Shown here one piece after another: positions 1-7,266 of a DNA stretch of 7,681 bases. Origin of the DNA: Roseimaritima sp. (lineage in GTDB: Bacteria > Planctomycetota > Planctomycetia > Pirellulales > Pirellulaceae); assembly GCA_007124075.1 (NCBI GenBank), contig SLFV01000365.1:1-7681 (forward strand). Reading direction: 5' to 3'. Both the position numbers and the translations under genes were made by a program. Under the pieces are notes generated by a model. The model did no database searches, was not told the DNA's origin, and saw nothing but the letters and a program-made list of their open reading frames with translations. The first letter of the stretch is position 1, and each line of letters starts with the position of its first letter.

Positions 1-2
1 CC

Positions 3-854
3 ACGACACTTAGTGCTGCCGCAGTTTCGCTGGCCGCTTGCCCTTCCGTCGTGGGGACTGAGCCCGAGGGGCCAGCGTTGCAGTTGGGCTTGGTTACCTA
101 TAACTGGGGCAAGGATTGGGACGTTCCCACACTAATCACGAACTGTGCCGCAACGGGTTACACGGGAGTTGAACTCCGCAGCACGCACCGTCATGGCGTG
201 GAAGTCGACCTGGATAAACAGCAGCGGAAACGGGTGCGCCAGCAGTTCGCCGACAGTCCGGTTGTTCTAATGGGTTTAGGTAGTGCTTGTGAATACCACG
301 CAGTCGACCCCAAAGTAGTGAGGAAAAATATTGAGGAAACGAAAGCGTTTATTCGCCTGGCGCATGATACCGGCGCCAGCGGCGTCAAAGTCCGTCCGAA
401 TGCTTTACCCAAAGAAGTGCCCGTTCAGCAGACTTTGGAGCAAATTGGGAAATCGTTGAATGAGGTCGCCAAGTACGGAGAAGGCTATGGCGTGCAGATC
501 CGACTGGAGGTCCATGGGCGGGGAACGTCCGAGTTACCGCATGTCAAGACGATCATGGACGTGGCCGATCACCCTAACAACGTCATTTGCTGGAACTGCA
601 ATCCGCAGGATTTGGCGGGAGCAGGCTTCGCCCACAACTACGACCTTGTAGAAGATCGTATGGGGACCGTCCACATTCATGATTTGCGAAAAGACAATTA
701 TCCCTGGGAGGAGTTGTTTGCTCGGCTCCGCAATTGCAAGGCCCCGGGGTTCACGGGTTGGACGTTGCTGGAAGAGGGCGGAATGCCTGACGATATCCTG
801 CAAGCGATGCGAGAAAACCGTGCGATCTGGCAGCAATTGGCGATGCCCAGCTAA
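3..854 (+). CDS. Exported sugar phosphate isomerase/epimerase-like TIM-barrel protein (5'-partial)
   Basis: This is a xylose-isomerase-like TIM barrel (AP endonuclease 2 superfamily, the fold of sugar epimerases and isomerases). A GTG at 51 could be read as a start, but the frame is open to the left edge. The residues before it, including AAAVSLAACP, look like the end of a signal peptide, so the true start lies outside the window. LAAC (codons 30-41) fits a lipobox; many planctomycete homologues carry Tat signals, but no twin arginine is visible here. Counting from the codon at 51: first strand GLVTYNWG (13-20), GVELR (39-43), RLEVHG with likely metal ligand Glu153, CWNCNPQD (180-187), VHIHDL (207-212) and LLEEGG (239-244), in the expected barrel order. 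The position that is often a metal-binding Asp reads Asn here. The substrate cannot be deduced. It converges with the sulfatase across 119 bp. Fold assignment is secure; the precise reaction is not. Confidence 0.85.
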   Translation, partial: TTLSAAAVSLAACPSVVGTEPEGPALQLGLVTYNWGKDWDVPTLITNCAATGYTGVELRSTHRHGVEVDLDKQQRKRVRQQFADSPVVLMGLGSACEYHAVDPKVVRKNIEETKAFIRLAHDTGASGVKVRPNALPKEVPVQQTLEQIGKSLNEVAKYGEGYGVQIRLEVHGRGTSELPHVKTIMDVADHPNNVICWNCNPQDLAGAGFAHNYDLVEDRMGTVHIHDLRKDNYPWEELFARLRNCKAPGFTGWTLLEEGGMPDDILQAMRENRAIWQQLAMPS

Positions 855-973
855 TCCGCTCCCTCCCCCGCCGCCTTCTGAGCGGATGTGGGTTGGCCTT
901 ATTGCGTGCTGCGAATTACCGAAAATGCGTCAGCAAACGGTAGGCCCTCACGACTCCGTCAGCTTCCGTCAGA
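855..973. other. Convergent intergenic region
   Basis: These 119 bp separate the 3' ends of the isomerase-like gene and the sulfatase. I see only weak inverted repeats: a 6-bp pair with a 20-nt loop (855-860 with 881-886) and a 5-bp pair (917-921 with 938-942). Neither is followed by a T-run on either strand, so I do not call a terminator. No small coding sequence with convincing composition is visible. Confidence 0.5.
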
Positions 974-2545
974 TCAGGGCAGCAACGGCAGCAGTAACTG
1001 GCCGGAATCACTGATCGGATGTAGAGAATCGTACTGTTCCAGGGCGGCAAGTAGGCCTTCCATCATGACGCGCAACCGTTCGGGTTCCGCCGACGCCAAA
1101 TCGTTTGCTTCGTACGGGTCATTCGCTAAGTGGAATAACTGGTAGTGTCCCGTATGCTGCAGCGAACCATCGTGCGTAGGAACGTTTGGCAGCGCGTGGT
1201 AGATCACCTTCCAGTGACCATCCCGCCACGTTGTAAAGTAGTTGCTCCGATGTGGGGCATGTGGATAGTGAAGCAAGAATTGCTCGGCTCGCGATGCATC
1301 GGACTGTCCCCGAAACAGGTTTCGTAACGAGCTACCATCCAGGACGTGGTCCGCGGGCGGCGTGCAACCGGTTAGCTCCATCATGGTGGGAAACAAATCC
1401 ATCACCGTGGCAAGTTGCGGTTGCACGACGTCATGCGGAATCGGCCAATCGGCTTGCATCCGGTTGCTCGGATCGGGCTTGGCCCACGCCGCGATCATTG
1501 GAACACGAACGCCTCCTTCATAGTGCGATCCCTTTTTGCCTCGCAGCGGTTCTGAACTGGCCACCTCATGTTGCTGTCCCAACGGAGCATCGCTGCCGTT
1601 ATCGGAAAGAAACAGAATCATGGTCTGTTCCGCGATCCCTACGCGATGCAGATGGTCTAGGAGGTCGCCCAGCGATTTATCCATTCCTTCGATTAACGTT
1701 GCGAACGCCTGCGCCGGAGCCGATTTATCGGAACCACGATAATACGCCGCAAAACGCGGGTCCGATTCAAAAGGGGCATGAACCGCGTAGTGAGAGAGAT
1801 ACAAAAAGAAGGGCTGCTGGCTTTCCGCGGCTTGGGTTACCAATTTCTTGGCTTCCAACGTTAACGCTTCGGTCAAGAAAGTATCTGTGTCGTGGTAATC
1901 CTGAAGATGGGGCACGGCATGTTGCTGGCGTTTGGTGCCCAAGCCGAACCGTTTGCTGCCATAGTAGCTGCCCGGTGCGCCAAAAGAACCGCCGGCGACA
2001 TTGACATCGAACCCCAGGTTCTGCGGATCGGCACCCGAAAAACCCAACGCTCCAAAATGTCCTTTGCCGATATGCATCGTGCGATATCCATGTTGGCGGA
2101 GTACTGCCGGCAGCGTCACGTCATCCACCGTCAAACCCTGCCAATTCCAAGCCGGCGGGCCCTGCGGCCCCGCATTGTTTCTTTGCGGGTTAATCCAATT
2201 GGTTACCCGGTGTCGAGCCGCGTTTTGACCGGTCATGATTGACACGCGCGTCGGTGAACACACACTCATCGCGTAGAACTGGTTGAACCGAATTCCCTGG
2301 CTGGCCAAGCGTTCCATATTCGGCGTGCGATAAAAGTCATTCAGGGGAAATCGCTGGGGATTGCCATCCGCGTCGGTAAGGAATGGAACGGAAGTATCCA
2401 TCAGGCCCATGTCATCGACCAGAAAGATGACCACATTGGGACGTTCGCTGGCGCTCGCAGTTCGGTCGCTGATACCGTCTGCCACCCCCAGCAACGCGGA
2501 TAGGACGAGGAATCGGGCGGGCCAGGGATTTCGTGAGCGGGTCAT
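974..2545 (-). CDS. Secreted sulfatase (arylsulfatase A-type, formylglycine-dependent)
   Basis: A 523-residue sulfatase that hydrolyses sulfate esters, probably outside the cytoplasm. The N-terminus has basic residues (R3, R5, R11), a hydrophobic stretch FLVLSALLGVA (12-22) and a plausible cleavage site after ASA near residue 33, so it is exported. Family marks appear in order: metal-binding VDD (43-45); CSPTR at 96-100, in which Cys96 is the residue converted to formylglycine; IGKGHFG (159-165), the variant of the usual GKWHxG; SHYAVHAPF (251-259); metal-binding SDNG (314-317); and KKGSHYEGGVRVP (337-349). The C-terminal FHLANDPYEANDLA (471-484) is the usual sulfatase tail motif. Length is normal for the family. 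The Cys-type signature needs a formylglycine-generating enzyme or an anSME; neither is encoded here. The ATG at 2545 immediately precedes the signal peptide and is preferred, although no strong Shine-Dalgarno is visible. The preceding same-strand gene ends 157 bp upstream, so a shared transcript is possible but unproven. The natural substrate is unknown. Confidence 0.96.
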   Translation of the reverse strand: MTRSRNPWPARFLVLSALLGVADGISDRTASASERPNVVIFLVDDMGLMDTSVPFLTDADGNPQRFPLNDFYRTPNMERLASQGIRFNQFYAMSVCSPTRVSIMTGQNAARHRVTNWINPQRNNAGPQGPPAWNWQGLTVDDVTLPAVLRQHGYRTMHIGKGHFGALGFSGADPQNLGFDVNVAGGSFGAPGSYYGSKRFGLGTKRQQHAVPHLQDYHDTDTFLTEALTLEAKKLVTQAAESQQPFFLYLSHYAVHAPFESDPRFAAYYRGSDKSAPAQAFATLIEGMDKSLGDLLDHLHRVGIAEQTMILFLSDNGSDAPLGQQHEVASSEPLRGKKGSHYEGGVRVPMIAAWAKPDPSNRMQADWPIPHDVVQPQLATVMDLFPTMMELTGCTPPADHVLDGSSLRNLFRGQSDASRAEQFLLHYPHAPHRSNYFTTWRDGHWKVIYHALPNVPTHDGSLQHTGHYQLFHLANDPYEANDLASAEPERLRVMMEGLLAALEQYDSLHPISDSGQLLLPLLP

Positions 2546-2702
2546 AGGATTGCCATTGCGTCAGAGGGTGATCGAGTGGGGGTCGGTTGGAACGATGGAA
2601 GCATTGCCAGCGGAAGCCATGAATCTACCAAACCTCCGCGATTCCTTTCCGGTGGTCGCAGCCACGCACTGACGGGAAAAGGTAGGTTCGTACTGGCAAG
2701 CC

Positions 2703-2870
2703 TTACGGGAACAATAATTTATAGGCGGTGTAGATCGCAATCACTCCGGCGATCATCACGAACGTTTCGCGTTCGCGCCGTCGGGCTTCACGTCGCTTCT
2801 GCCGAATATCGTCGGGGGGCTGGTCATGGTGGCCAGAAGCACCGGGTTGTTGTTTTCCATCGTCAGCCAT
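2703..2870 (-). CDS. Small single-span membrane protein, 55 aa, hypothetical
   Basis: I do not recognise a family. The frame runs from ATG at 2870 to TAA at 2703-2705 and encodes 55 residues. Residues 1-21 are hydrophilic and acidic or Gln/His-rich (starting MADDGKQQPG). Residues 22-35 are strongly basic (IRQKRREARRRERE). Residues 36-53 form one hydrophobic helix (TFVMIAGVIAIYTAYKLL), and the protein ends FP. The basic patch beside the helix predicts an N-terminus in the cytoplasm and a C-terminal anchor. Support for it being real: it starts 5 bp after the stop of the large coiled-coil membrane protein on the same strand, its composition is strongly ordered (acidic, basic, hydrophobic), and it fills an otherwise empty gap. 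The close spacing suggests translational coupling and a shared membrane complex. No catalytic motif is present. A chance ORF of this length is possible but unlikely given the spacing and composition. Confidence 0.72.
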   Translation of the reverse strand: MADDGKQQPGASGHHDQPPDDIRQKRREARRRERETFVMIAGVIAIYTAYKLLFP

Positions 2871-2875
2871 CGGCC

Positions 2876-4531
2876 TTATTTCCCCTCGCGAAGGGCGTCC
2901 AAATACTGCTGTACATGTTCGCGTTCCGTGCGCGGCAGTACTTGGGTTTCGACGGGGTCGCTGGCCGCGGACAACGCTCCGCGAACAACCTCTTGCAGTT
3001 CCTCGCGCGTTACACCTTTGCGATTCTCTCCAGTGGCGACACCGGTCACAACGGCACGGCCTCCCTGCGGTTTCGCACCAACCCGTGACTGATAGGTGTT
3101 AGATTCAATTTCCGATTCAGCCCCGGTGCCGGGCCCGATCCCACGTCCTATCCCTGGCCCCTGACCAGGCCCGTTGCCATCACCCTGACATTCTGCACAA
3201 CCGGGGCAGTCGCCCCCTTCGCAGTCGCCCTGACGCATCTGGTCTTTCGCCTGATCCAATTGCTCAAGCGCCGACTCCAGGTCCTCCAGTTCATCCAGAT
3301 CCTGCTGCATCTGCCCAAGTTCTTCAGACAGCTTATCCAGCGAGTCTGCTGCTTCCAGGTCGTTGCCCTGCTGCATCGCTTCACTGGCCTGCTGCAAACG
3401 TTCCGCCATTGTTTGCAATGGATCCATCTGATCTTGCTTTCGCTCCAGGTCATTCAACTTTTGTTGCATTCGGTCCGCGTCAGCCAAGCGGCCTTCCTGT
3501 TTGGCATGTTCTATCTGCCGTTGCAGCTCCTGTTTTGCCTGGTCGTACTGTTCCTTTGCCTCTTGTAATTTTTGCTGCAACTGCTGCACCTGCTGTTGCA
3601 ACTGCTGTCGTTCCTGTTGGCTAAGCTGTTCGTCACGAAGTTTCTGCGTCAAGTCCTTGATTTGTTCCTTAGCCTCTGCGAAATCGCCTTCCTGCAACGC
3701 TTGCGCGACACGATCCGCAGGTCCTCTCTCGAGCTTATCTAAATTCGCAAGGGATTTCCGCATCTGCTCGGGCGTACCCAATTGCTCTCTGCGCTTATCC
3801 AGGGTTTGCTTGATATCGTTTAACGCGATCATTGCTTGTTTACGATCGACATCGTCCCGTTTGACAAGCTTGTCCAGTTTGCGGTCTAGTTGGTTGAACA
3901 ATTCCTCCGCGTCCGCCAGCCCCTTTTCTTGAGCCAAATCGCGAGCGGACAGTAATCGCTTTTTAAGCGCCGTAGCGGTCCGCAGGACTTGCTCCGCTTC
4001 CGCACGCGCGGCCGCCGGGCGATCTTGCGATTGCTGCTGGTCGGGCTGGGCGTTGGGGACCAGAAACAGCACGGCCAACATGCTGATTGGGATCAGCGGT
4101 AACAGTCCGGTCCTTGTTGGTTGCAATTCAAAGCGAGTTGGAATGTCGACTTTGGACGCTGCCCGCTGGGCATCGTCCAATAATGCTTGCCCCACCAAAG
4201 TTTCTCGATCAAGCGAACTTAGCTGCACGGCACTGCTGAGGCGTTCACGCAACTGGAATCGCTGATCGACCTGGCGAGCCGCCTCCCGGGTGCTGGGGGT
4301 TTTCCACCAAGTCCAAGCGATCGCCGTAATGAGTCCCAAAATGACGACACCGACCAGCCAGATTTGGTTCCAGAGTCTCAGGTCGACGCGGAGCGGGTGA
4401 ATCTTTGGCACGGCCCAAGCAATGCAAGCCAGGGATAACCCGATCGACAATGTCCAGGAAACGGCGCGACCGAAGGTCTGCATTTGCAACCGACGTTTCG
4501 CCTGTAAGATTTGCGACTCAATGGGATTCAT
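2876..4531 (-). CDS. Coiled-coil multi-span membrane protein, DUF4175-like, with Cys cluster
   Basis: A large envelope protein without a known biochemical activity. From ATG at 4531 it has 551 residues; an in-frame TTG at 4555 would add eight, but the ATG gives the more natural N-terminus MNPIESQILQ. Three hydrophobic helices are seen at about 23-41, 57-76 and 142-159. Between the last two lies a conserved-looking patch, TREAARQVDQRFQLRERLSS (81-100), typical of DUF4175/TIGR02302-like proteins. From about 165 to 430 it is almost entirely Gln, Glu, Lys, Leu and Ala in heptad-like order, a long coiled coil. Then come four cysteines spaced C-X4-C-X2-C-X2-C (437, 442, 445, 448), a Gly/Pro-rich linker (449-469) and a small C-terminal module ending TEREHVQQYLDALREGK. 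Odd membrane spans and the basic N-terminus would put the coil in the periplasm (inference). Such proteins often sit near MoxR/DUF58 genes in planctomycetes, but none is visible here. It may be a scaffold. The name is tentative; the architecture is clear. Confidence 0.85.
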   Translation of the reverse strand: MNPIESQILQAKRRLQMQTFGRAVSWTLSIGLSLACIAWAVPKIHPLRVDLRLWNQIWLVGVVILGLITAIAWTWWKTPSTREAARQVDQRFQLRERLSSAVQLSSLDRETLVGQALLDDAQRAASKVDIPTRFELQPTRTGLLPLIPISMLAVLFLVPNAQPDQQQSQDRPAAARAEAEQVLRTATALKKRLLSARDLAQEKGLADAEELFNQLDRKLDKLVKRDDVDRKQAMIALNDIKQTLDKRREQLGTPEQMRKSLANLDKLERGPADRVAQALQEGDFAEAKEQIKDLTQKLRDEQLSQQERQQLQQQVQQLQQKLQEAKEQYDQAKQELQRQIEHAKQEGRLADADRMQQKLNDLERKQDQMDPLQTMAERLQQASEAMQQGNDLEAADSLDKLSEELGQMQQDLDELEDLESALEQLDQAKDQMRQGDCEGGDCPGCAECQGDGNGPGQGPGIGRGIGPGTGAESEIESNTYQSRVGAKPQGGRAVVTGVATGENRKGVTREELQEVVRGALSAASDPVETQVLPRTEREHVQQYLDALREGK

Positions 4532-4870
4532 GGCAACCGCAGTCTGGAGCTTCAATTGGTTGTTGGCGAGCCGTTGGCAGAAAACTTCCCGAGCCGACCT
4601 CGTTTCCCCACGACGGTTGCTGCTGCGCCGGATCGACCGAACTCATTCATCCGTATCTATGTAATGTATGGGAAAAGCAATGTTCCCGAAACGCTTTTCG
4701 CATACTTGCATCGATTATTTTCGCTCGTAATCGTTTATGGGACCGCGCAATCCGCATTCCATTTGCACGGCTTGTTAGAATGGGATCCAATGAAGCGGCC
4801 AGCGCTTTTTTGCAACCGCGTTCACCGCCAACGTGATTGTCGTTTGCCCGTTCCCTCCCAAGGTACTCCG
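4532..4870. promoter_or_regulatory. Divergent intergenic region with likely promoters and operator-like repeats
   Basis: These 339 bp lie between two divergently transcribed genes and must carry the promoters of both, unless transcription enters from farther away. The part at about 4640-4785 is visibly more AT-rich than the flanking coding DNA. Three short perfect inverted repeats sit close together: GGGAA-N8-TTCCC (4670-4687), CGAAA-N4-TTTCG (4687-4700) and CGATTA-N10-TAATCG (4712-4733). A TAGAAT at 4776-4781 resembles a -10 box for the + strand gene, but it has no good -35 at the normal distance. I cannot assign exact promoters. An AAGG at 4860-4863, 7 nt before the ATG at 4871, is a plausible ribosome-binding site. 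Confidence 0.5.
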
Positions 4871-6979
4871 ATGCGATTGAATCCTTTTACGACACTGCTC
4901 ATCCTCCCCTCTTTGTTCAGCGGGAACCTGCTGGTCCCATTCGCTAAAGCTGCGGACGCCCAGTCCCCGCCGGAGATCCGCGTATTGCCAGAACCGTTGC
5001 CCAACGGGGCAAAGCCTTCGACGATGGTGCTTGAAGCGCTGCAGGAACAGGCGACTACCCACTTTGATCGTTGGCAACAGGAATACGAAGCGCGTACCGA
5101 TTTGGATCAGATTGGCCAGCATCAGGCCATGCTGAAGCGAGAATTTACCCAACGCATCGGTGGACTGCCGCGTCCGACGGCGCTGAACGCCAAAATCACT
5201 GGTCAGATCCAGCGAGATGGCTATCGCGTGGAGAAAGTATTGTTGGAAAGTCAGCCCAACTTTTTCGTCACTTCCGCGTTGTTTCTTCCTGACGCGGAAA
5301 AATATCCGCCGCCATGGCCTGCCGTGATCGTTCTGTGCGGCCATTCCGCCGAGGGCAAGTTACAGGATGGTTACCAACGTGGCACGGCATTGGCGGCCCT
5401 CAATGGCCTGGCGGCAATGATCGTCGACCCGATCGGGCAGGGAGAACGGTTGCAGGTTCTCGATGATAAAGGAAATCCGCGAAAGCTGGGGTCAACCACC
5501 GAACATACCTTGTTGGGAACCGGTGCGATCCTGGTTGGCTGGAATACCGCTCGTTGGATGATCGGCGATGCCATGTCCGCGATCGATTACCTGCAATCCC
5601 GGAACGATATCCTTGCGGATCGGATCGGTTGCATGGGCAACAGCGGTGGGGGGACACAAACCAGCTACGTGATGGCTCTTGACGAGCGTGTCGAAGCTGC
5701 CGCACCTAGTTGTTATATCACCAGTTTTCGCAAACTACTGGAATCGATTGGCCCGCAGGACGCCGAGCAAAACATTTTTGGACAGATCGCGTTGGGGATG
5801 GACCATGCCGATTACTTGATGATGCGGGCCCCCAAGCCCACACTGATTTGTAGCGGCACCCATGATTACTTTGACATCCACGGGGCCTGGAGTTCATACA
5901 GAGCCGCCAAGCGGTTATTCCATCGGTACGGTCTGGGCCGGAACGTTGAATTGGTGGAAGTGGACGACAAACATGGATGGCACCCACCACAGCGGGTGGC
6001 AAGCGTACAATTCATGGTGCAGCATTTGGCAGGTCGCGTGGAGTCCGTCTATGATCCAGAGGTGAAACCGCTGACCGCAGCGGAGATGAATGTCACACCC
6101 GACGGAAGCGTGATGCGTTTGCCCAATGCGGTTTCGGCATTCGACCATGTTCGTCAGGAGGCAGAACGGTTGGCGACCGTTCGGGCTCAGGCGGCCAGCA
6201 AGCTGAAGGCCGAAGCAGCGACCGCTGCCTTGCAAAACAACGTTCGAGCGGTGACGGGAATTCGGACGCTTGACGCATTGCCAGAACCAGAAGTGGAAAA
6301 GCTAGCCGCAGTCGAAGTGGATGGTCTGCAGTATGTGCCATTAATCATCCGGACCGATGAATCCATCTGGTTGCCCGCGCTGCTGGTTGAGGGCCAGCAA
6401 GCCAATGCAGCGGAGCAAGCCGGGGCCAGCAAGGTCACTTGTTTGATGTTGGCCGAAGGGAAACAATCCGCGGTGGGAACCACCGGTGAGATTCAGCGCC
6501 GCGTCGCTGCGGGGCAGACCGTGTTGGCGATTGATGCGCGTGGTGTGGGTGAGACCGTTCCGGTTGGCCGTCGTTGGTATAGTGCCCGGTTCGGTGCCAA
6601 CGGGGGAAATTCCACGATCGCCTATCTGCTGGGCAAGTCGCTGGTTGCTTTACGCGCCGAGGACTGCTTGGCCGTCTGTCGCTGGTTGACACAAACCATG
6701 GCGGTGGACTCGGTCGCACTGGTAGCCAGTGGCGAGTTGACGATCCCAGGATTGCATGCAGCCGCATTGCATCCGGAGCTGATTGATCGCCTGGAAACAC
6801 GGCGCGGGCTGGATAACTGGTCCACCGTGACCGCCACGGCGTTGAGCGAAAATCAAGTTCCTGGCTTAGTTCACGGAGCCTTGCGGCAATATGACCTCTC
6901 GGATTTGGCGGCCTCGTTGGGCGATCGTTTGCAGGTGGTCCAGCCGCACGACGCGACCGACCAACCGATATCGGATTAG
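4871..6979 (+). CDS. Exported two-domain alpha/beta hydrolase (acetyl-xylan-esterase-like)
   Basis: A 702-residue serine hydrolase, probably an esterase acting on acylated carbohydrate outside the cytoplasm. The ATG at 4871 starts a signal peptide: MRLNPFTTLLILPSLFSGNL, then cleavage likely after KAADA (about 26-30). The open frame runs upstream to 4511, but that part overlaps the divergent gene and its promoters, so I reject it as coding. Domain 1 (about 100-390) has an oxyanion-loop-like LCGHSAEGK (155-163), nucleophile elbow GNSGGG (256-261, Ser258), acid in GTHDYFD (329-335, Asp332 or Asp335) and base in DDKHGW (365-370, His368), so it should be active. A helical, Ala/Glu-rich linker follows (about 425-470). 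Domain 2 (about 480-702) repeats the fold: AIDARGVGETVP (553-564) and an elbow-like VALVASGEL (615-623) that lacks the first glycine of GxSxG. The protein stops soon after QPHDATDQPI with no obvious second catalytic His. Substrate unknown. The hairpin at 7037-7078 may end the transcript. Confidence 0.9.
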   Translation: MRLNPFTTLLILPSLFSGNLLVPFAKAADAQSPPEIRVLPEPLPNGAKPSTMVLEALQEQATTHFDRWQQEYEARTDLDQIGQHQAMLKREFTQRIGGLPRPTALNAKITGQIQRDGYRVEKVLLESQPNFFVTSALFLPDAEKYPPPWPAVIVLCGHSAEGKLQDGYQRGTALAALNGLAAMIVDPIGQGERLQVLDDKGNPRKLGSTTEHTLLGTGAILVGWNTARWMIGDAMSAIDYLQSRNDILADRIGCMGNSGGGTQTSYVMALDERVEAAAPSCYITSFRKLLESIGPQDAEQNIFGQIALGMDHADYLMMRAPKPTLICSGTHDYFDIHGAWSSYRAAKRLFHRYGLGRNVELVEVDDKHGWHPPQRVASVQFMVQHLAGRVESVYDPEVKPLTAAEMNVTPDGSVMRLPNAVSAFDHVRQEAERLATVRAQAASKLKAEAATAALQNNVRAVTGIRTLDALPEPEVEKLAAVEVDGLQYVPLIIRTDESIWLPALLVEGQQANAAEQAGASKVTCLMLAEGKQSAVGTTGEIQRRVAAGQTVLAIDARGVGETVPVGRRWYSARFGANGGNSTIAYLLGKSLVALRAEDCLAVCRWLTQTMAVDSVALVASGELTIPGLHAAALHPELIDRLETRRGLDNWSTVTATALSENQVPGLVHGALRQYDLSDLAASLGDRLQVVQPHDATDQPISD

Positions 6980-7036
6980 CAGCTTGTCGGATACGGGTCT
7001 GCTCCATGGGAGGCCTTGCCGGAACACTGGAAAAAG

Positions 7037-7078
7037 CGAGAGCTGAAGAGGGTCAGATCCTTTTTCAACAAGCTCTCG
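7037..7078. terminator. Nested hairpin: terminator candidate or REP-like element
   Basis: The outer stem is a perfect 8-bp pair, CGAGAGCT (7037-7044) with AGCTCTCG (7071-7078). Inside it lies a second 6-bp stem, AAGAGG (7046-7051) with CCTTTT (7059-7064, one G-T pair), closing a 7-nt loop GTCAGAT; a run of five T occupies 7061-7065. It starts 57 bp after the hydrolase stop, where a transcription terminator would be expected. The T-run is partly inside the stem, which is not the textbook arrangement. The GGGTCAGATCC core flanked by A/T tracts also resembles dispersed palindromic repeats found in some planctomycete genomes (recollection, not verified here). Confidence 0.4.
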
Positions 7079-7266
7079 AGGCGTGCTGCAGAGAAGGATT
7101 CACCTGCCATTCCCCTGCGACTGACGCCGGGCGGGGAGCGGCCAGCTCGTAGGGTGGCGCCCGTTTCGACCAACCAAATTTTGCTCACCTTTCTACAATT
7201 GCAGGTTGTTGACCTTATGTGGAGCTTCATCCCATTTTCCTTTGCATTCGGGACTTGTTTGCTGTC

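Noticed and set aside
855..946. Possible bidirectional terminator between the convergent genes
   Set aside because: Only 5-6-bp stems with long loops and no T-run on either strand.
1252..2004. 250-residue + strand open frame opposite the sulfatase
   Set aside because: It is antisense to unmistakable sulfatase motifs and its product is compositionally odd with no motif of its own.
2546..2702. Candidate terminator between the small membrane gene and the sulfatase
   Set aside because: An imperfect pairing of CCTTTTCC with GGAAAGG and a 4-bp inner stem are visible on the minus strand, but with no T-run and too weak to call.
3540..3620. Low-complexity repeat that might be a microsatellite
   Set aside because: It is the Gln/Leu-rich coiled-coil coding sequence (CAG/CAA codons on the minus strand) and needs no separate explanation.
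4511..4870. Upstream extension of the hydrolase frame to an ATG at 4511
   Set aside because: It would overlap the start of the divergent coiled-coil gene and place a signal peptide in mid-protein; the ATG at 4871 is directly followed by a good signal peptide.
6435..7007. 190-residue minus-strand open frame opposite the hydrolase C-terminus
   Set aside because: Arg/Pro/Ser-rich mirror of a real coding strand, with no family features.
7128..7163. GC-rich palindromic repeat
   Set aside because: Only 6 bp pair (CGGGCG with CGCCCG) over a 24-nt loop; at this GC content that is expected by chance, though it lies in the repeat-rich region.
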